Shown: one piece after another, positions 32,719 to 44,445 of the stretch | How the letters are laid out: each line of letters starts with the position of its first letter | Numbering within the stretch: the stretch's first letter is position 1 | NCBI GenBank assembly: GCA_029204225.1 | Contig: MU831849.1 | Coordinates: 36,656-100,655, forward strand | Direction of reading: 5' to 3' | From: Diphasiastrum complanatum | Lineage: Eukaryota > Streptophyta > Lycopodiopsida > Lycopodiales > Lycopodiaceae | DNA: 64,000 nucleotides | Position numbers and translations under genes: made by a program | Notes under the pieces: generated by a model | What the model was told of the DNA's origin: nothing | The model's database searches: none | Seen by the model: only the letters and a program-made list of their open reading frames with translations

Positions 32719-33371
32719 TGTGAAAAACTCAGATCCAAAAGATGCTAAAGTTTCATAAAGATCTTGGCCATGGAAGTTATGCACATCTAGATTGAAAAAA
32801 TGATAGAAATTGTGATGTTAAGCATACTAAACATCAACTAAACATCAAAATCTGATCATAAGCTTCCACAAACAGAAACTTGCTGTCCCTGTCCGTACTT
32901 CAGAGCCTACAACCTGCATTTCACACGTGTGAAGCCATAGCAACAAAGAAATCACAATTCTAGTGGCTAGAATGCAAGATATGAACAAAAAAGTGAGAGA
33001 GAAGAAGATGGATCTTCAAAGAGCATAACATTCATTCAATAGAATGAAAATGAGATGTGTACATACTCGTGGAGATGGCTATTTATAGCAGCCATAGTGC
33101 CTCTTGGCCACTTGTCTTATGATAGGCTAAAATTGGGGTCCAATAGGATTCACCCATCTACCTAGAAATTTGGTCAAATAGGAATGCACCAAATTATGAG
33201 CCAATAGAAGAGCTCCACACTCGACCTCCTCTAATTAATGTGACCTCAAAAGTAGTGTACACATACTTTGGGCCTCTACATACATGTATGAACCTATCTC
33301 TAACTTTTATTTGGCCATAGGCCTACAAAATCTCAAGTTAGGAAAATACTACTAGTTGACAATTTTTCACA
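32719..33371 (-). repeat. R2 3' LTR (653 bp)
   Basis: In element orientation it starts TGTGAAAAATTGTC and ends GAGTTTTTCACA. These ends closely match those of R1 (TGTGAAGAATTGCC ... TTTCACA). CACACGTGTG lies at 32922-32931. Confidence 0.95.
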
Positions 33372-36300
33372 CTCCCTCTTCAACTAGTTTTAGCATAGAT
33401 TTAGAAAGTACACCAAGACTTGTTCTATGCTTGAAAAATAAGTCCTTTCCCAATGCTTTGGTAAAGATATCAGCCACACATTCCTTTGATGGGACATGTT
33501 CAAGCTTGATCTCTTTTGCCAACACTTGTTCTCTCACAAAATGGTAAGCCACCTCGATATGTTTGCTCCTTGCATGGAAAACCGGATTGCTTGCTAGACT
33601 TTGGGCTGAAAGGTTGTCACAAAAGATGATTGGACTCTCTGAAAAATCCAGCAAATGAAGCTCCATAATCATCCTCTTGATCCACACCATCTCCTTTGTG
33701 CATGATGTCAAAGCTTTGTACTCGGCCTCACTAGAAGAAAGTGATATAGTTGCTTGTTTCTTCGACATCCATGAGATAGCTCCATCACCTATGAAAATAG
33801 CATGTGCATTTATGGATTTTCTATCCATAAGGTCTCCTGCAAAATCTGAATCTGAAAAACCAAATAAGTTAGGTGATGAGCCTCTATAAACAATGCCAAA
33901 ATCTTTTGTTCCCGAGATGTATCTCAAGATCCTCTTTCCTAGTTTCCAATGTTCTATGCTAGGATCTTGCATGAATTGGCTTAATCTACCAACACAATAA
34001 GATAAATCAGGTCTTGTGATGGTTAGATATATAAGAGAACCTATTAGCTTCCTATAGAGAGTAATGTCCTCGAAGGATCTTTCATTACCTCTTATAGTTA
34101 GCTTTACATGTGATTCCATAGGTGTATCAATAGGATTTGCATCTACCATATGAAATCTATTGAGAATAGAAATAGCATACTTCTCTTGTGAAATAAAAGT
34201 GATTTGAGAAGTTCTAATTACTTCTATTCCTAAGATATAGCTCAAAAGACCAAGATCATGCACTTCAAATTCCTTTTTTAGTGCTTTCTTGATATCTTCT
34301 ATATCTTCCTTGTTCCCTCCACTTAAAATAATGTCATCCACATAAATTAGAAGGATTGTAACATCATTAGCACTAATTCTAAAGTAAAGTGAATGATCAT
34401 ACTCACTCATAGTGAAGTTTTGAGAAAGTAGAAAAGAGTTAAGCCTAGCATACCAACTCCTTGGTGCTTGCTTAAGACCATACAAACTTTTTTGTAGAAA
34501 ACACACATGATTAGGCTTGCTATGAGAAACATAGCTCTCGGGTTGCTCCATGTAGACTTCCTCTTCAAGATCACCATTCAAGAAAGCATTAGAAATGTCT
34601 AATTGCCAAAGATCCCATCCATAAAGAGTTGCAAGGGAAATGATTACTCTTATGCTCACCATCTTTGCCACGGGTGCAAAGGTTTCCTCATAGTCAATGC
34701 CATGCTCTTGAGCATAACCTTTAGCCACCAACCTTGCCTTCAACTTGTTGATAGATCCATCTTGATTTGTCTTTACCTTGAAGATCCATTTGCATCCAAT
34801 TGCACTTTTGCCCTTTGGAAGCTCCACCAATCTCCATGTGTTGTTCTTCATAAGTGCTTCAAACTCAAGATCCATTGCTTGGATCCATTCCTCTTTTTGC
34901 CTTGCTTCATCTACACATGAAGGTACATCAAAAGAAGTTAGGAAAGCATAGTTGGATCCATCCACCACTTGCTTACCTTTGTCATCATAAGTGAGCCTTG
35001 AGGGTTTCACTTTATGCCTTGGAGTTCTCCTTGGAATTTGACTTGAAGAGGCTTCTTCAACATCCACATCCAATGTGTCATCAACTCCATTGTCATCAAG
35101 CACATTAGTTGCAACAACACCATCATCACTTGAAACAACTTTTGGAATGTTACTTTCATCAAAAATGACATCCCTACTTGTGAACACTTTCTTGATTGAA
35201 GGAACATAAATCCTATATGCTTTGCTTACTTCACTATAACCAACAAAAATGCCCTTTCTTGAAGATGGATCCTCCTTAGTTCTATCATCAAGAGTAATGT
35301 TGAAGTAGCAAATGCATCCAAAAGTTCTTAGAAACTTGACATTAGGCTTCGTACCAAACAAAGCTTCAAAAGGGGTTTTTCCTTCCAATACAACACTTGG
35401 CCATCTATTGCATAGGAAATTTGCACACAACAAAGCATCACTCCAAAAAGGTTTAGGAAGATTAGCATTCAATCTCATTGCCTTTGCACTCTCACACAAG
35501 GTTCTATTCTTCCTCTCGGCCACTCCATTTTGTTGTGGTGTTCTTGGACATGTGTACTCCCTCTTGATCCCATGCTCATCGCAAAAGGCTTTGAATTTGT
35601 TAGAAATGTATTCACCACCATTGTCGCTCCTCAAGCATTTGATTTTGGTTGTAAATTGAGTCTCAATAGCAACTTTGAACTTGACAAACACATCAAACAC
35701 CTCATCCTTGCTCTTTAGTAGATAAACCCAACAAAATCTACTAAAATCATCAATGAAAGTTACATACATCTTAGCACCTCCATTGCTAATTGTAGTAACA
35801 CCATGAATATCCGAATGCAAGAGAGAAAAAGGCATCTTAGATCTAGATATAGATCTAGTATATGGCAATCTATGTGATTTAGACAAAGCACATTCTTCAC
35901 AAACATGATTCAAGCAAGTAAGAGACTTGGGAAGTCCCCTTACTACCTCCTTTTTGGCTATTACCTCCAAGGCCTTGTAGTTGAGATGTCCCATCCTTTT
36001 ATGCCATACCTCTTGAATTGACATTTGTTCATTTGCCATGCATCCAACTTGGTTAGCAACAACACATGCATCAAGCTTGAACAATTTCCCTTGCCTTTTC
36101 CCTTTTGCAATGATACTACACCCCTTTTTGATCAAGCAAGCATCACCATCAAACTCAACTTTGAATCCTTTGTCAAGCATTTGGCTTACACTAAGTAAGT
36201 TCTTGGTAATGGATGGAATGAGCAAAACATCTTTCAATTCTATATTCCTATTTGTAGAAAGTGAAATAGGAATTGTGCCAATCCCCTTGATTGTACACTC

Positions 36301-37317
36301 ACCATCATTTGCGGTATAGATTACCTTCCTATCACCATCAAATGCCATTAAAGATGAAAAATACTCTTTATGATATGTCATATGAGAAGTGGCTCCACTA
36401 TCAATCCACCAAGGATCAATGTCTCCATGATTAGCCAACAAGCAAGATGACATAACAAAAGCATCATTTGAAAGAAGCTCATCCCCACCCTCATCAATAG
36501 TTAGATTGGTTTGCTTTTCCCCTTGATCCCTCTTTTTCTTGAAACAATCACTAGCAAAATGCCCTTTGACTCCACAATAGAAACATTTTAGCTTAGATCT
36601 ATCCTTCTTTTTGCCAAAAGTAGAGTGCTCACCTTGGTCTTGCCCTTTAGACCAATTGCTTTTACCTTTGCCCTTGAACTTGCCTTTAGAGAACATTGCC
36701 TCCTCTTCTCCTCCTTGAGATGTAGAAGATGCTCCCACTCTTGCTTGCAACCTGAATTCTTCAGCCAACAAGACCTCTTGCAAGTCTCCAACACTTGGTA
36801 AACATTTTTGGATAGCATAACTTTGAACAAGATTAGCATGATCATCCAACAAGCCATTGAGAATCACTTGAACAAGCTCCTCATTATTTATGCCATCATT
36901 AATGCATGCTAACTCATCATTCAATGCTTTAACTCTCAAAACAAAAGCATGTCCACTCTCACTCTTCTTTTGCATACAAGAAAAGATTTGCCTTCTTAAA
37001 GTCAACACTCTAGAAGTAGACTTGGATTCATAAACCTTCTTCAAGGCTTCCCAAGCTTCACTAGATGATGTGCACTTACCAACCTCTTTGATAAGCTCAT
37101 TTGTCACATTCATCTTGATCATGTGAAGGGCTTTCTTTGCCCTCTTGTCATACCTCAATTGTTCTTGAGGTGCCAAAGGTCTCTCCTCCACACCTACAAC
37201 AATATCCATCAACTCATTCATCTCAAGCAAAGACTCCATCCTTACTTTCCAAGTAGAATAGTTGAGGGAGGTAAGCCTATCATTGCTTTCCAACATGTAG
37301 CCTCCATTTGTAGCCAT
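33367..37317 (-). CDS. R2 Gag-Pol polyprotein (copia), intact
   Basis: 1316 residues from MATNGGYMLESNDRLTSLNY. Domains: Gag about 1-240; CCHC knuckle CFYCGVKGHFASDC at 245-258; protease D306 in WWIDSGATSH; integrase HHCC region (HKRMGHLNYKAL, CEECALSK) near 440-480; integrase core D503 (LLHSDIHG), D565 (RSDNGGEY) and E601 (NGVAERKN), a perfect D-x61-D-x35-E; reverse transcriptase with [12 protein letters not shown]-like block, LDISNAFLNG and YVDD at 992-995; RNase H starting near GFSDSDFAGD (D1156) with SSSEAEYKAL. It makes Gag, processes the polyprotein, copies RNA to DNA and inserts it. The reading frame runs to within the polypurine tract. No frameshift or stop is seen, unlike every other pol in the window. 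Confidence 0.96.
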   Translation of the reverse strand: MATNGGYMLESNDRLTSLNYSTWKVRMESLLEMNELMDIVVGVEERPLAPQEQLRYDKRAKKALHMIKMNVTNELIKEVGKCTSSSEAWEALKKVYESKSTSRVLTLRRQIFSCMQKKSESGHAFVLRVKALNDELACINDGINNEELVQVILNGLLDDHANLVQSYAIQKCLPSVGDLQEVLLAEEFRLQARVGASSTSQGGEEEAMFSKGKFKGKGKSNWSKGQDQGEHSTFGKKKDRSKLKCFYCGVKGHFASDCFKKKRDQGEKQTNLTIDEGGDELLSNDAFVMSSCLLANHGDIDPWWIDSGATSHMTYHKEYFSSLMAFDGDRKVIYTANDGECTIKGIGTIPISLSTNRNIELKDVLLIPSITKNLLSVSQMLDKGFKVEFDGDACLIKKGCSIIAKGKRQGKLFKLDACVVANQVGCMANEQMSIQEVWHKRMGHLNYKALEVIAKKEVVRGLPKSLTCLNHVCEECALSKSHRLPYTRSISRSKMPFSLLHSDIHGVTTISNGGAKMYVTFIDDFSRFCWVYLLKSKDEVFDVFVKFKVAIETQFTTKIKCLRSDNGGEYISNKFKAFCDEHGIKREYTCPRTPQQNGVAERKNRTLCESAKAMRLNANLPKPFWSDALLCANFLCNRWPSVVLEGKTPFEALFGTKPNVKFLRTFGCICYFNITLDDRTKEDPSSRKGIFVGYSEVSKAYRIYVPSIKKVFTSRDVIFDESNIPKVVSSDDGVVATNVLDDNGVDDTLDVDVEEASSSQIPRRTPRHKVKPSRLTYDDKGKQVVDGSNYAFLTSFDVPSCVDEARQKEEWIQAMDLEFEALMKNNTWRLVELPKGKSAIGCKWIFKVKTNQDGSINKLKARLVAKGYAQEHGIDYEETFAPVAKMVSIRVIISLATLYGWDLWQLDISNAFLNGDLEEEVYMEQPESYVSHSKPNHVCFLQKSLYGLKQAPRSWYARLNSFLLSQNFTMSEYDHSLYFRISANDVTILLIYVDDIILSGGNKEDIEDIKKALKKEFEVHDLGLLSYILGIEVIRTSQITFISQEKYAISILNRFHMVDANPIDTPMESHVKLTIRGNERSFEDITLYRKLIGSLIYLTITRPDLSYCVGRLSQFMQDPSIEHWKLGKRILRYISGTKDFGIVYRGSSPNLFGFSDSDFAGDLMDRKSINAHAIFIGDGAISWMSKKQATISLSSSEAEYKALTSCTKEMVWIKRMIMELHLLDFSESPIIFCDNLSAQSLASNPVFHARSKHIEVAYHFVREQVLAKEIKLEHVPSKECVADIFTKALGKDLFFKHRTSLGVLSKSMLKLVEEGV
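33372..33381 (-). promoter_or_regulatory. R2 polypurine tract
   Basis: Minus-strand AGAGGGAG run directly before the 3' LTR TGTGAAAA; primes plus-strand DNA synthesis. Confidence 0.8.
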
Positions 37318-37904
37318 GTTGCAATGATTGATCTCTGATCTTTGACCTGTTCCAATGCACTAAGCACTCTCTTGAATCAACAAATGAAACACAAGAAGAA
37401 ATCACAAAGATTTGGAACCTAAAACCTTACTTTTTCCTCACTTTTTCCTCAATTTTAGCCACTAGTTTTATGATTTCTTGATCAAACCAAGACCAAACCT
37501 CAATATACTTGCTTTTCCCTCACTCCTAAGATTGAAATACACTCTTGAATCATTCAGCAAACTGAAAATCAGAGGGTTACATCAATTTTGAAGTTTTTGA
37601 CATGAAGAAGCAAGAAATTGAATCAAAAAACTATATGCTAGAATGGAAAACTAATAGGATCTTGTTGGATCTTGCATCTCCCTCTTTCCAAAACAAATTT
37701 TGTCTCCTTATTCTGATAAGTACAGAGGGAATTCGCCCTACTTCAATTGAAATGCATACAAATGATGTTTTGATCACAAAGATCCAATTTCTACACATAA
37801 ATCAACAAGATTTTTAGCTAGAAACTTGATTGGAATGCTACAAAAGCAAACTCGCCCACAAATCTCTTCTAAATCTGGCAAAACCTGCACATTTGGCCGC
37901 CTAA

Positions 37905-37917
37905 TGCTCTGATACCA
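37905..37917 (-). promoter_or_regulatory. R2 primer-binding site
   Basis: Minus-strand TGGTATCAGAGCA immediately after the 5' LTR end; complementary to initiator tRNA-Met. Confidence 0.9.
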
Positions 37918-38570
37918 TGTGAAAAACTCAGATCCAAAAGATGCTAAAGTTTCATAAAGATCTTGGCCATGGAAGTTATGCACATCTAGATTGAAAAAAT
38001 GATAGAAATTGTGATGTTAAGCATACTAAACATCAACTAAACATCAAAATCTGATCATAAGCTTCCACAAACAGAAACTTGCTGTCCCTGTCCGTACTTC
38101 AGAGCCTACAACCTGCATTTCACACGTGTGAAGCCATAGCAACAAAGAAATCACAATTCTAGTGGCTAGAATGCAAGATATGAACAAAAAAGTGAGAGAG
38201 AAGAAGATGGATCTTCAAAGAGCATAACATTCATTCAATAGAATGAAAATGAGATGTGTACATACTCGTGGAGATGGCTATTTATAGCAGCCATAGTGCC
38301 TCTTGGCCACTTGTCTTATGATAGGCTAAAATTGGGGTCCAATAGGATTCACCCATCTACCTAGAAATTTGGTCAAATAGGAATGCACCAAATTATGAGC
38401 CAATAGAAGAGCTCCACACTCGACCTCCTCTAATTAATGTGACCTCAAAAGTAGTGTACACATACTTTGGGCCTCTACATACATGTATGAACCTATCTCT
38501 AACTTTTATTTGGCCATAGGCCTACAAAATCTCAAGTTAGGAAAATACTACTAGTTGACAATTTTTCACA
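37918..38570 (-). repeat. R2 5' LTR (653 bp)
   Basis: Identical to the 3' LTR as far as I can compare. Contains the TATA-like CTATAAATAG (38278-38287) and CACACGTGTG (38121-38130). Confidence 0.95.
38278..38287 (-). promoter_or_regulatory. TATA box in R2 5' LTR
   Basis: CTATAAATAG on the minus strand, a close match to the plant TATA consensus, positioned to start the genomic transcript inside the LTR. Confidence 0.65.
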
Positions 38571-38575
38571 CTTTT

Positions 38576-40794
38576 GTTATTAAGCTAGCTGATCAAACGA
38601 CGGTTCATCCACGAAGAATGGTGGAAGATATACCTGTCAGGATTGCAGGAGTACAGTTCGTCATTACTTTCATCGTGATGGACTTACCAGAAGCACCAAA
38701 TGTCTACCGAGTTCTCTTAGGACGTCCATGGTTACGAGTTGAGCAAGTAATTCATAACTGAGGTACCGACAAAATCACTTTTGAAAATCGTGAAAGTGCA
38801 GTTAAAATTGATCCTACGACTTGGACTATCAAGCCAGTGGTTCAAAAAGCGGATGACGATTCATCAACAACGGATCACAATTGTGATCGACCAGAGAAAA
38901 AATTGGGAGTTCATTACGATTCTCAAACGGATACTGTCAATTGGAACGAAGCTCTTGCAACAATTGATTGTACAGCAGGATATATGTGTCAACAAGATAT
39001 TCAATCAGAGATGAGCGAGATTTCCTTGTTAGATTGAACTTTGGATACACCAATCAGGTTTCCACTAAATGTGTTGAATGTAGCTTGGATATCAACGGAA
39101 CCTATACCAGATCCAATTGAGGATGATCTCATACCAATGAGCCATGCCTTAACTTATGATGACAATGTAGAACTTACGGATGAACAAATTCTACATCATA
39201 TGGATCCGACCAGATTTGAAATGCGTAATGTTCCTGATGAACCAACAATCAAATCGTCCAAAGCAGTTATATTGAAGGGAGACAGGATGGCAGGTTTGAT
39301 GACGAAGAAACAAACAAAGCAACATTATAATACGGTCCTGAAATAGAAAAATCCCCCTCAAAAGATCGATTTTAAGGAAGTGCCACCTCTATTGGATAAT
39401 GGCAAAGGAAAAGTCAAGAATGATTCCTCAAGTCAGATCTCCAGCAAGACATCATCGTCTAGGAAGTCTTCACCTGTGAAGAAAGATTTATCATCCTGAA
39501 AGTCATCACCTCCACGATCAATTCTTGCTAAGAAGACTAAACGAAGAGCCAAGACAAGTCCTTTCGAAAAAGAACAAGCAAATGTAGTCCAGCATGATAT
39601 GCCAGAGCATTTTAAACGTTATACACTGGATGATGTGGTTATCATGTTACCTAAAGCACATCGTGAACCTGAAGAACACATGCCGGAATCTAAAGAGGTT
39701 TACGATGGCCCAACTAGGACGCAACCAATGAATCTTGCAGAACCAGGAGAACCGAAAAAGATTGTACAAGTGGGAACACAACTTACTCCTAAACAGTATC
39801 AAGCACTCTGTTTGCTACTTAGTAAGTATCAAGATTGTTTTGCATGGACTTATCAAGATTTGAAGGGTATTCCGACATCAGTCATTGAACATACCATACC
39901 TTTAGTACCTGATGCAGTACCAAAGGTTTCAAAGTTCTATCGCTGTAATCCTAATGTGGCAGATCTGATAAAGAAAGAACTTCAGAGATTTCTTGACGCC
40001 GATTTCATTTATGAGATCGAGCATACCAAATGGATTTCAGCGATTGTCATTGTTCCTAAGAAAAATGAGAAATTGCGAATCTGTGTGAATCTCAAAGCAT
40101 TGAATAAAGTGACATGAAAGGATCACTTTCCGTTACCTTTTACTGAAGGCATTTTGGATCATCTTACTGGAGCGAAAGCTTATAGTTTCCTAGATGGATT
40201 TAGTGGTTACAACCAGGTTAAGATTGCACCTGCCGATCGCCACAAAACTGCTTTTGCAACAGAATGGGACACCTATGCTTACAAAGTAATGTCGTTTGGA
40301 CTCTTAATGCACCAAGTTCATTCCAAAGAGTAATGCAATTTGCCTTTAAAGATTATCTGCAGAAATTCCTTGAAATTTACTTGGACGACTTGGGAGTTCA
40401 TAGTACAAATACAGACCACCTGGATCGATTGGAGAAACTCTTTGAAAGATGCCGCAAATATCAGATTTCTCTAAATCTAGAAAAATGCCAGATATGGGTT
40501 TCTCACGGAGTGGTGCTTGGATATGTGATATCAAGACATGGTATTGCCACCGATTACTCTAAGATCAAAGTTATTGTGGAATTGCCACCGCCAGCAACAA
40601 TTCGAGGAGTTTATGTGTTTATGGGTCATGCGAACTACTATCGAATTTTTATTATCTTCTTTGCGGATTTAGCACGACCTATATACAAATTAACTATTGT
40701 TCCTATTTGGACAGTAGAGGCGTTAGAAGCCTTTGAAAAGTTAAAAAAACATTATCTTCAACACCAATACTACGTTCTCCATATTGGACATTAG
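38576..40794 (+). pseudogene. G1 protease end and reverse transcriptase
   Basis: Resumes after R2 with VIKLADQTTVHPRRMVEDIP and the protease end YRVLLGRPWLRVE. A linker with stops at 38759, about 39036 and 39344 leads to RT: YRCNPNVADLIKKEL, ADFIYEIEHTKWISAIVIVP, RICVNLKALNKVT (stop at 40115-40117), FPLPFTEGILDHL, FLDGFSGYNQVKIAP. A frameshift follows near 40310, then SSFQRVMQFAFKD, the catalytic YLDD (about 40380) and LNLEKCQIWVSHGVVLGYVI. Several stops sit where the G2 copy keeps Trp. Not translatable as it stands. Confidence 0.9.
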
Positions 40795-41170
40795 AGTTTC
40801 ATGTTTATACGGATGCCTCAAAATATGCCATTGGATCAGTTTTGACGCAGCTAGGTGACTATAAGAAGGATTATCCTATACGATTTGCAAGCAGACAGTT
40901 TATAGATCCATAGAAGAATTATTCAACAGCAGAATGTGAAGCGTTAGCCATGATTTTTTCTGTTTGGAAATTTCGTCACTACCTCATGGAAACACACTTT
41001 GTATTTTATACGGATCATCAACCGTTACTTTACTTGGTAAATAAGACGTGTAATACTGGACGTATTGCAAGATGGTTATTATTATTAACTGAATTTGACT
41101 TTCGAATTGTGGTCAGAAAGGAGAAGCAACATTATCTAGCCGATCATGTTTCACAAATTGAATCCGCACC
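40795..41170 (+). pseudogene. G1 RNase H
   Basis: LEFHVYTDASKYAIGSVLTQ (catalytic Asp of YTDAS), RFASRQF, a TAG at about 40911, then YSTAECEALAMIFSVWKFRH (catalytic Glu) and FYTDHQPLLYLVNK (Asp). The typical gypsy RNase H set is complete except for the stop. Confidence 0.88.
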
Positions 41171-42485
41171 AGTTAATACTGAAGTAGATGATGAAACTGT
41201 GTTGTTCTATGTTGAAGCAGTACCTGAGTGGGTGGCAGATATTGTTGAGTACCTGATGCTAGGACAATCGAATGACTCTTTGACAAAAGTACAGAAAAGA
41301 CAATTGATTCATAAGGCTCAACCTTATCAATTAATTACAGGACAATTGTATCGTTGTGAATCAGATAATATTTTACGAAGATGTGTTCTACCGCATGAAG
41401 TACCAGATCTAATCATGTTTTCACATGATGGAATGGGTGGAGGACACTTCTCTACAAATATTACTGTTCACAAACTTTTGCAATCCGGTTGTTGGTGGCC
41501 TACGCTTCATAAGGACACAGAAAATTTTATTCAGACATGTGATGTCTGCCAGCGAGCATGACGGCCTACTCGACAAAATTATGAACCCTTACATCCAATT
41601 TTATCGCAAGCACCGTTTGAAAATTGGGGACTGGATTATGTTGGTCCTATTCATCCTGCTGCTCAAGGATCTCAGGCCCGCTACATTATCGTTGCAACTG
41701 ATTATATGACCAAGTGGGTTGAAGCCAAAGTTGTCAAAGTGGCTGATGCGAAATCTACGGTGAAGTTTCTATATGAAAATATTATAATCAGATTTGGATG
41801 TCCGATCGAAATTGTCAGTGATCGGGGTACACACTTTGTTAATCAAACAATAAAGTGTTTACTGGAAGATTTTTTTGTTATACACAGATTTAGTACTCCC
41901 TATTATCCTAGAGGGAATGGCCAAGCTGAATCTTCAAACAAGATTCTCTGCACCATTATTACAAAGACAGTTGAAGCAAGTCGCTTAGATTGGGAACATA
42001 AACTATATGCAGCATTATGGGCATTCAGAATGGCTTACAAAAATAGTACAAATCAAACACCTTTTCAACTGGTTTATGGTCAAGACGTTGTTATGCCAAT
42101 TGAATTTTTAAACCCATCTTTACGCATAGCAGCAATGGAACGATTAAATGAGGATCAGTCTTTACAACTTCGTCATGAAGCGTTGCACAAATTATGTGAA
42201 ACTCGATTGATGGCTGTTCATGCCTCAGCAGCAGAGAAAGCCCGCCGCAAGGCATGGCACGATCGTCGATTGCACAAGAAAGATCTGGAAGCAGGAGATC
42301 TTGCATTGATGTACAAAACCAAGCTGATCAAGGGTAAGTTGAAGTTTATTGGGGATGGCCCGTATAAAGTGAAGGAAATCCTAAACTATGACGCAGTAAT
42401 TCTTGAGCACTTGGATGGAAAACGATTTGATAGCAGCCGATTACGCAAGTTTCGGCAGCCTGCTCCGCCAGTTCAGCAAATCTGA
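41171..42485 (+). pseudogene. G1 integrase
   Basis: Zinc region HDGMGGGHFSTNITVHKLLQ and CDVCQRA, where the usual second-His position and Cys pair are visible. A TGA follows at about 41559, then frame-shifted PLHPILSQAPFENWGLDYVG (first Asp). From 41706 the frame is open: MTKWVEAKVV, IVSDRGTHFVNQ (second Asp), YYPRGNGQAESSNK (Glu), WEHKLYAALWAFRMAYKNST and a basic C-terminal region ending FRQPAPPVQQI. There is no chromodomain. The last 259 codons are uninterrupted. Confidence 0.88.
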
Positions 42486-43223
42486 TCTCAATATATTTTT
42501 CATTTTATTTGTTTTTTAATTTTTTGTTTTCAGTAATTAATTCGCTGACTTTTTTTGGAAAAAGACAATAAAAAAAAAATTAAAGAAAGACTGATGAGCG
42601 AAAGTCAAGAAGTCACAGTATTTTTATGGAAAATGACTTAGAAAATCACTGTTTTGGGCAGATTTGGCCAATACAGTATCACAAACCTTCGCTGAGCTCT
42701 CAGACTGTACATCCACATTAAATTTTTGAGTCAGGTGAATGTTCAGTGATATGCCATTTTGGGATCCTTCGCCGAGTATCATAACGTCATTATGAACCTT
42801 TGCCGACCTGCTAGACGATCTTAAAATGTCAAAATTAGGTTGTCCATAGGTTCAGATTGTGAAAAAAAAACATTTATGACAGTACCTGGATGAAGGACCC
42901 TTCTGGGTGAAGGTTCATCCTTCGCCAGCCCTAGAAAACGTTCGCCTGATAGGTTCAGATCTCTAGAAACCTTCACCGAGATTTTTATAGCCTATTTTTA
43001 CAGTATTGTACATGCTTGTAAATTTTTGTTCAGAATTGATCAGCCCAACTACTATTCAGTGTAATGGACCCACCAAATTCACCTATAAGTTGGCTGAATT
43101 CGATTCATTCCTCACTTGTGCTAGCGAAGCTCTTGCGAATTTTTCTTGCGACCAAAGCCTTCCACATTTCCTACATTGCCTTTTGATACACTCTCACGTG
43201 GTTATAATTCCTTTCTGATCATC
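42486..43223 (+). other. G1 non-coding spacer with CCTTCGCC motifs
   Basis: Between integrase and the extra frame. AACCTTCGCYGAG-like motifs recur near 42684, 42768, 42796, 42914, 42942 and 42968, echoing the 5' leader. No ORF of credible length. Confidence 0.6.
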
Positions 43224-44245
43224 ATGTCGTCTACTGATATTTCCCAGTCTCTGCGCTATACTATCCATCGTGATGTCCCATCTGCAACAGACATCATGAT
43301 TCTTCCTAGCACAAGCATGGTCACTCTTACTACAATGGGTATTCATGAGAGAGCCTTTTCGGGACGCATCAATATGGATTTCATCACTCTTGCCTTCAAT
43401 ACGTGGAAGGAAGAAAAATCCAAGTTTTATATCACCTTCCAAGGAGCCACACACAAGGTGCGTGTCACTGAGGCCGCACTTGCAGCTATAGGAATCTCAT
43501 CTAGTACGCAAGTCTCACCCAATCACAAGCACGCCAAACAGGCCATCAAGCCATACATCGACCTCACCAACGATCTGCACTGGACTAATGATGGCTACGT
43601 TCTGGAAGCCATCACTGAGCCTTCCATCCACGCCGCTGCCCAGTTGTTGAATCCTTTTCTGATGGTTGGCAACCTCAGGAAAGACCGCATCACATCTCAA
43701 ATCCTTCACAGGATAGTGGAATCCCACATAAAGTTGACCAAAGCCCCTCTTGAACCATATAACTAGTTCAAGACTATTTCTGGTGAGTTCAAGCGAGCTA
43801 TTAAGGCCAATACAAAGCAGCAGTTCGCCGTTGACTCTCTATTGTCCCTCTTAGCCGCTTCTCACTTAGAAAACAGAATCCATGGCTTCAACCTGAATTC
43901 TGTGCTTTCGGTTTATGAAGAAGCACCGGCCGAGTCATCTCACCAGGCCTCAAGTTCTCATAGTCATCGTCGTCCATGCAGCGAGATCGTAATTCTTGAC
44001 TCGCCTTCCGCATCATGACGACGTACTAGGCATACCTCATCAGCTGCGCTTCCACCTCCTGCTGCTGTTCGCACTGAACTTCCCATTCCCCCTGCCTCTG
44101 ATGCTTCCCTCGCCTCTACTCCCATACAAGGACAGTATGTGACCATTGGACCTACCATTCCTATCACGGCTGGCCCAGGCCGCCTCACCCCCGCACACCG
44201 AAGCAACCTCACCCAACACACAGCTCTTCATGGATATGTTCGATG
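43224..44245 (+). pseudogene. G1 extra 3' ORF of unknown function
   Basis: ATG at 43224 opens MSSTDISQSLRYTIHRDVPS. The frame runs to a TGA at 44243-44245 (about 340 codons), broken only by TAG at 43764 and TGA at about 44015. Features are MGIHERAFSGRINMDFITLA, a likely folded domain through LMVGNLRKDRITSQILHRIV, SLLSLLAASHLENRIHG, then a Ser/His- and Pro-rich tail. I see no signal peptide, no membrane segment and no zinc knuckle, so it is not an obvious envelope protein. Some Athila/Tat-lineage plant elements carry an extra ORF here, but I cannot assign this one to a family. Both stops could be single C-to-T or G-to-A changes. Confidence 0.6.
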
Positions 44246-44445
44246 ATTCTGATCAGCTCCCTGCAACCGCATAGGATCAAGTAGATAAGGCAGTGCAATA
44301 TGCTAGATTTCAATACTGCACGCCTTGACTTTATGGAGAAAGTGCAGTATCATTTAATTAAGATTCGGCGCGAAGCCAATAAAAGTCCCCGATAACTGCA
44401 TATTGCAGGTGTCGTGGGACCGCCACCAGTTTTGGTGGGAGATAC

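Larger units (their letters stand above)
32719..38570 (-). mobile_element. R2: intact Ty1/copia LTR retrotransposon
   Basis: Two 653-bp LTRs (32719-33371 and 37918-38570) look identical base for base. The flanking CTTTT duplication is perfect (32714-32718, 38571-38575). The element is on the minus strand, so the 5' LTR is the right-hand one. It has a primer-binding site (37905-37917), one 1316-codon gag-pol frame and a polypurine tract (33372-33381). Every catalytic motif is present. Identical LTRs mean insertion within very recent evolutionary time, so it may still be able to move. It lies inside the protease of G1. Confidence 0.96.

Noticed and set aside
43224-44245. Extra G1 ORF as an envelope gene
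   Set aside because: No signal peptide, transmembrane segment or Cys-rich ectodomain is visible.
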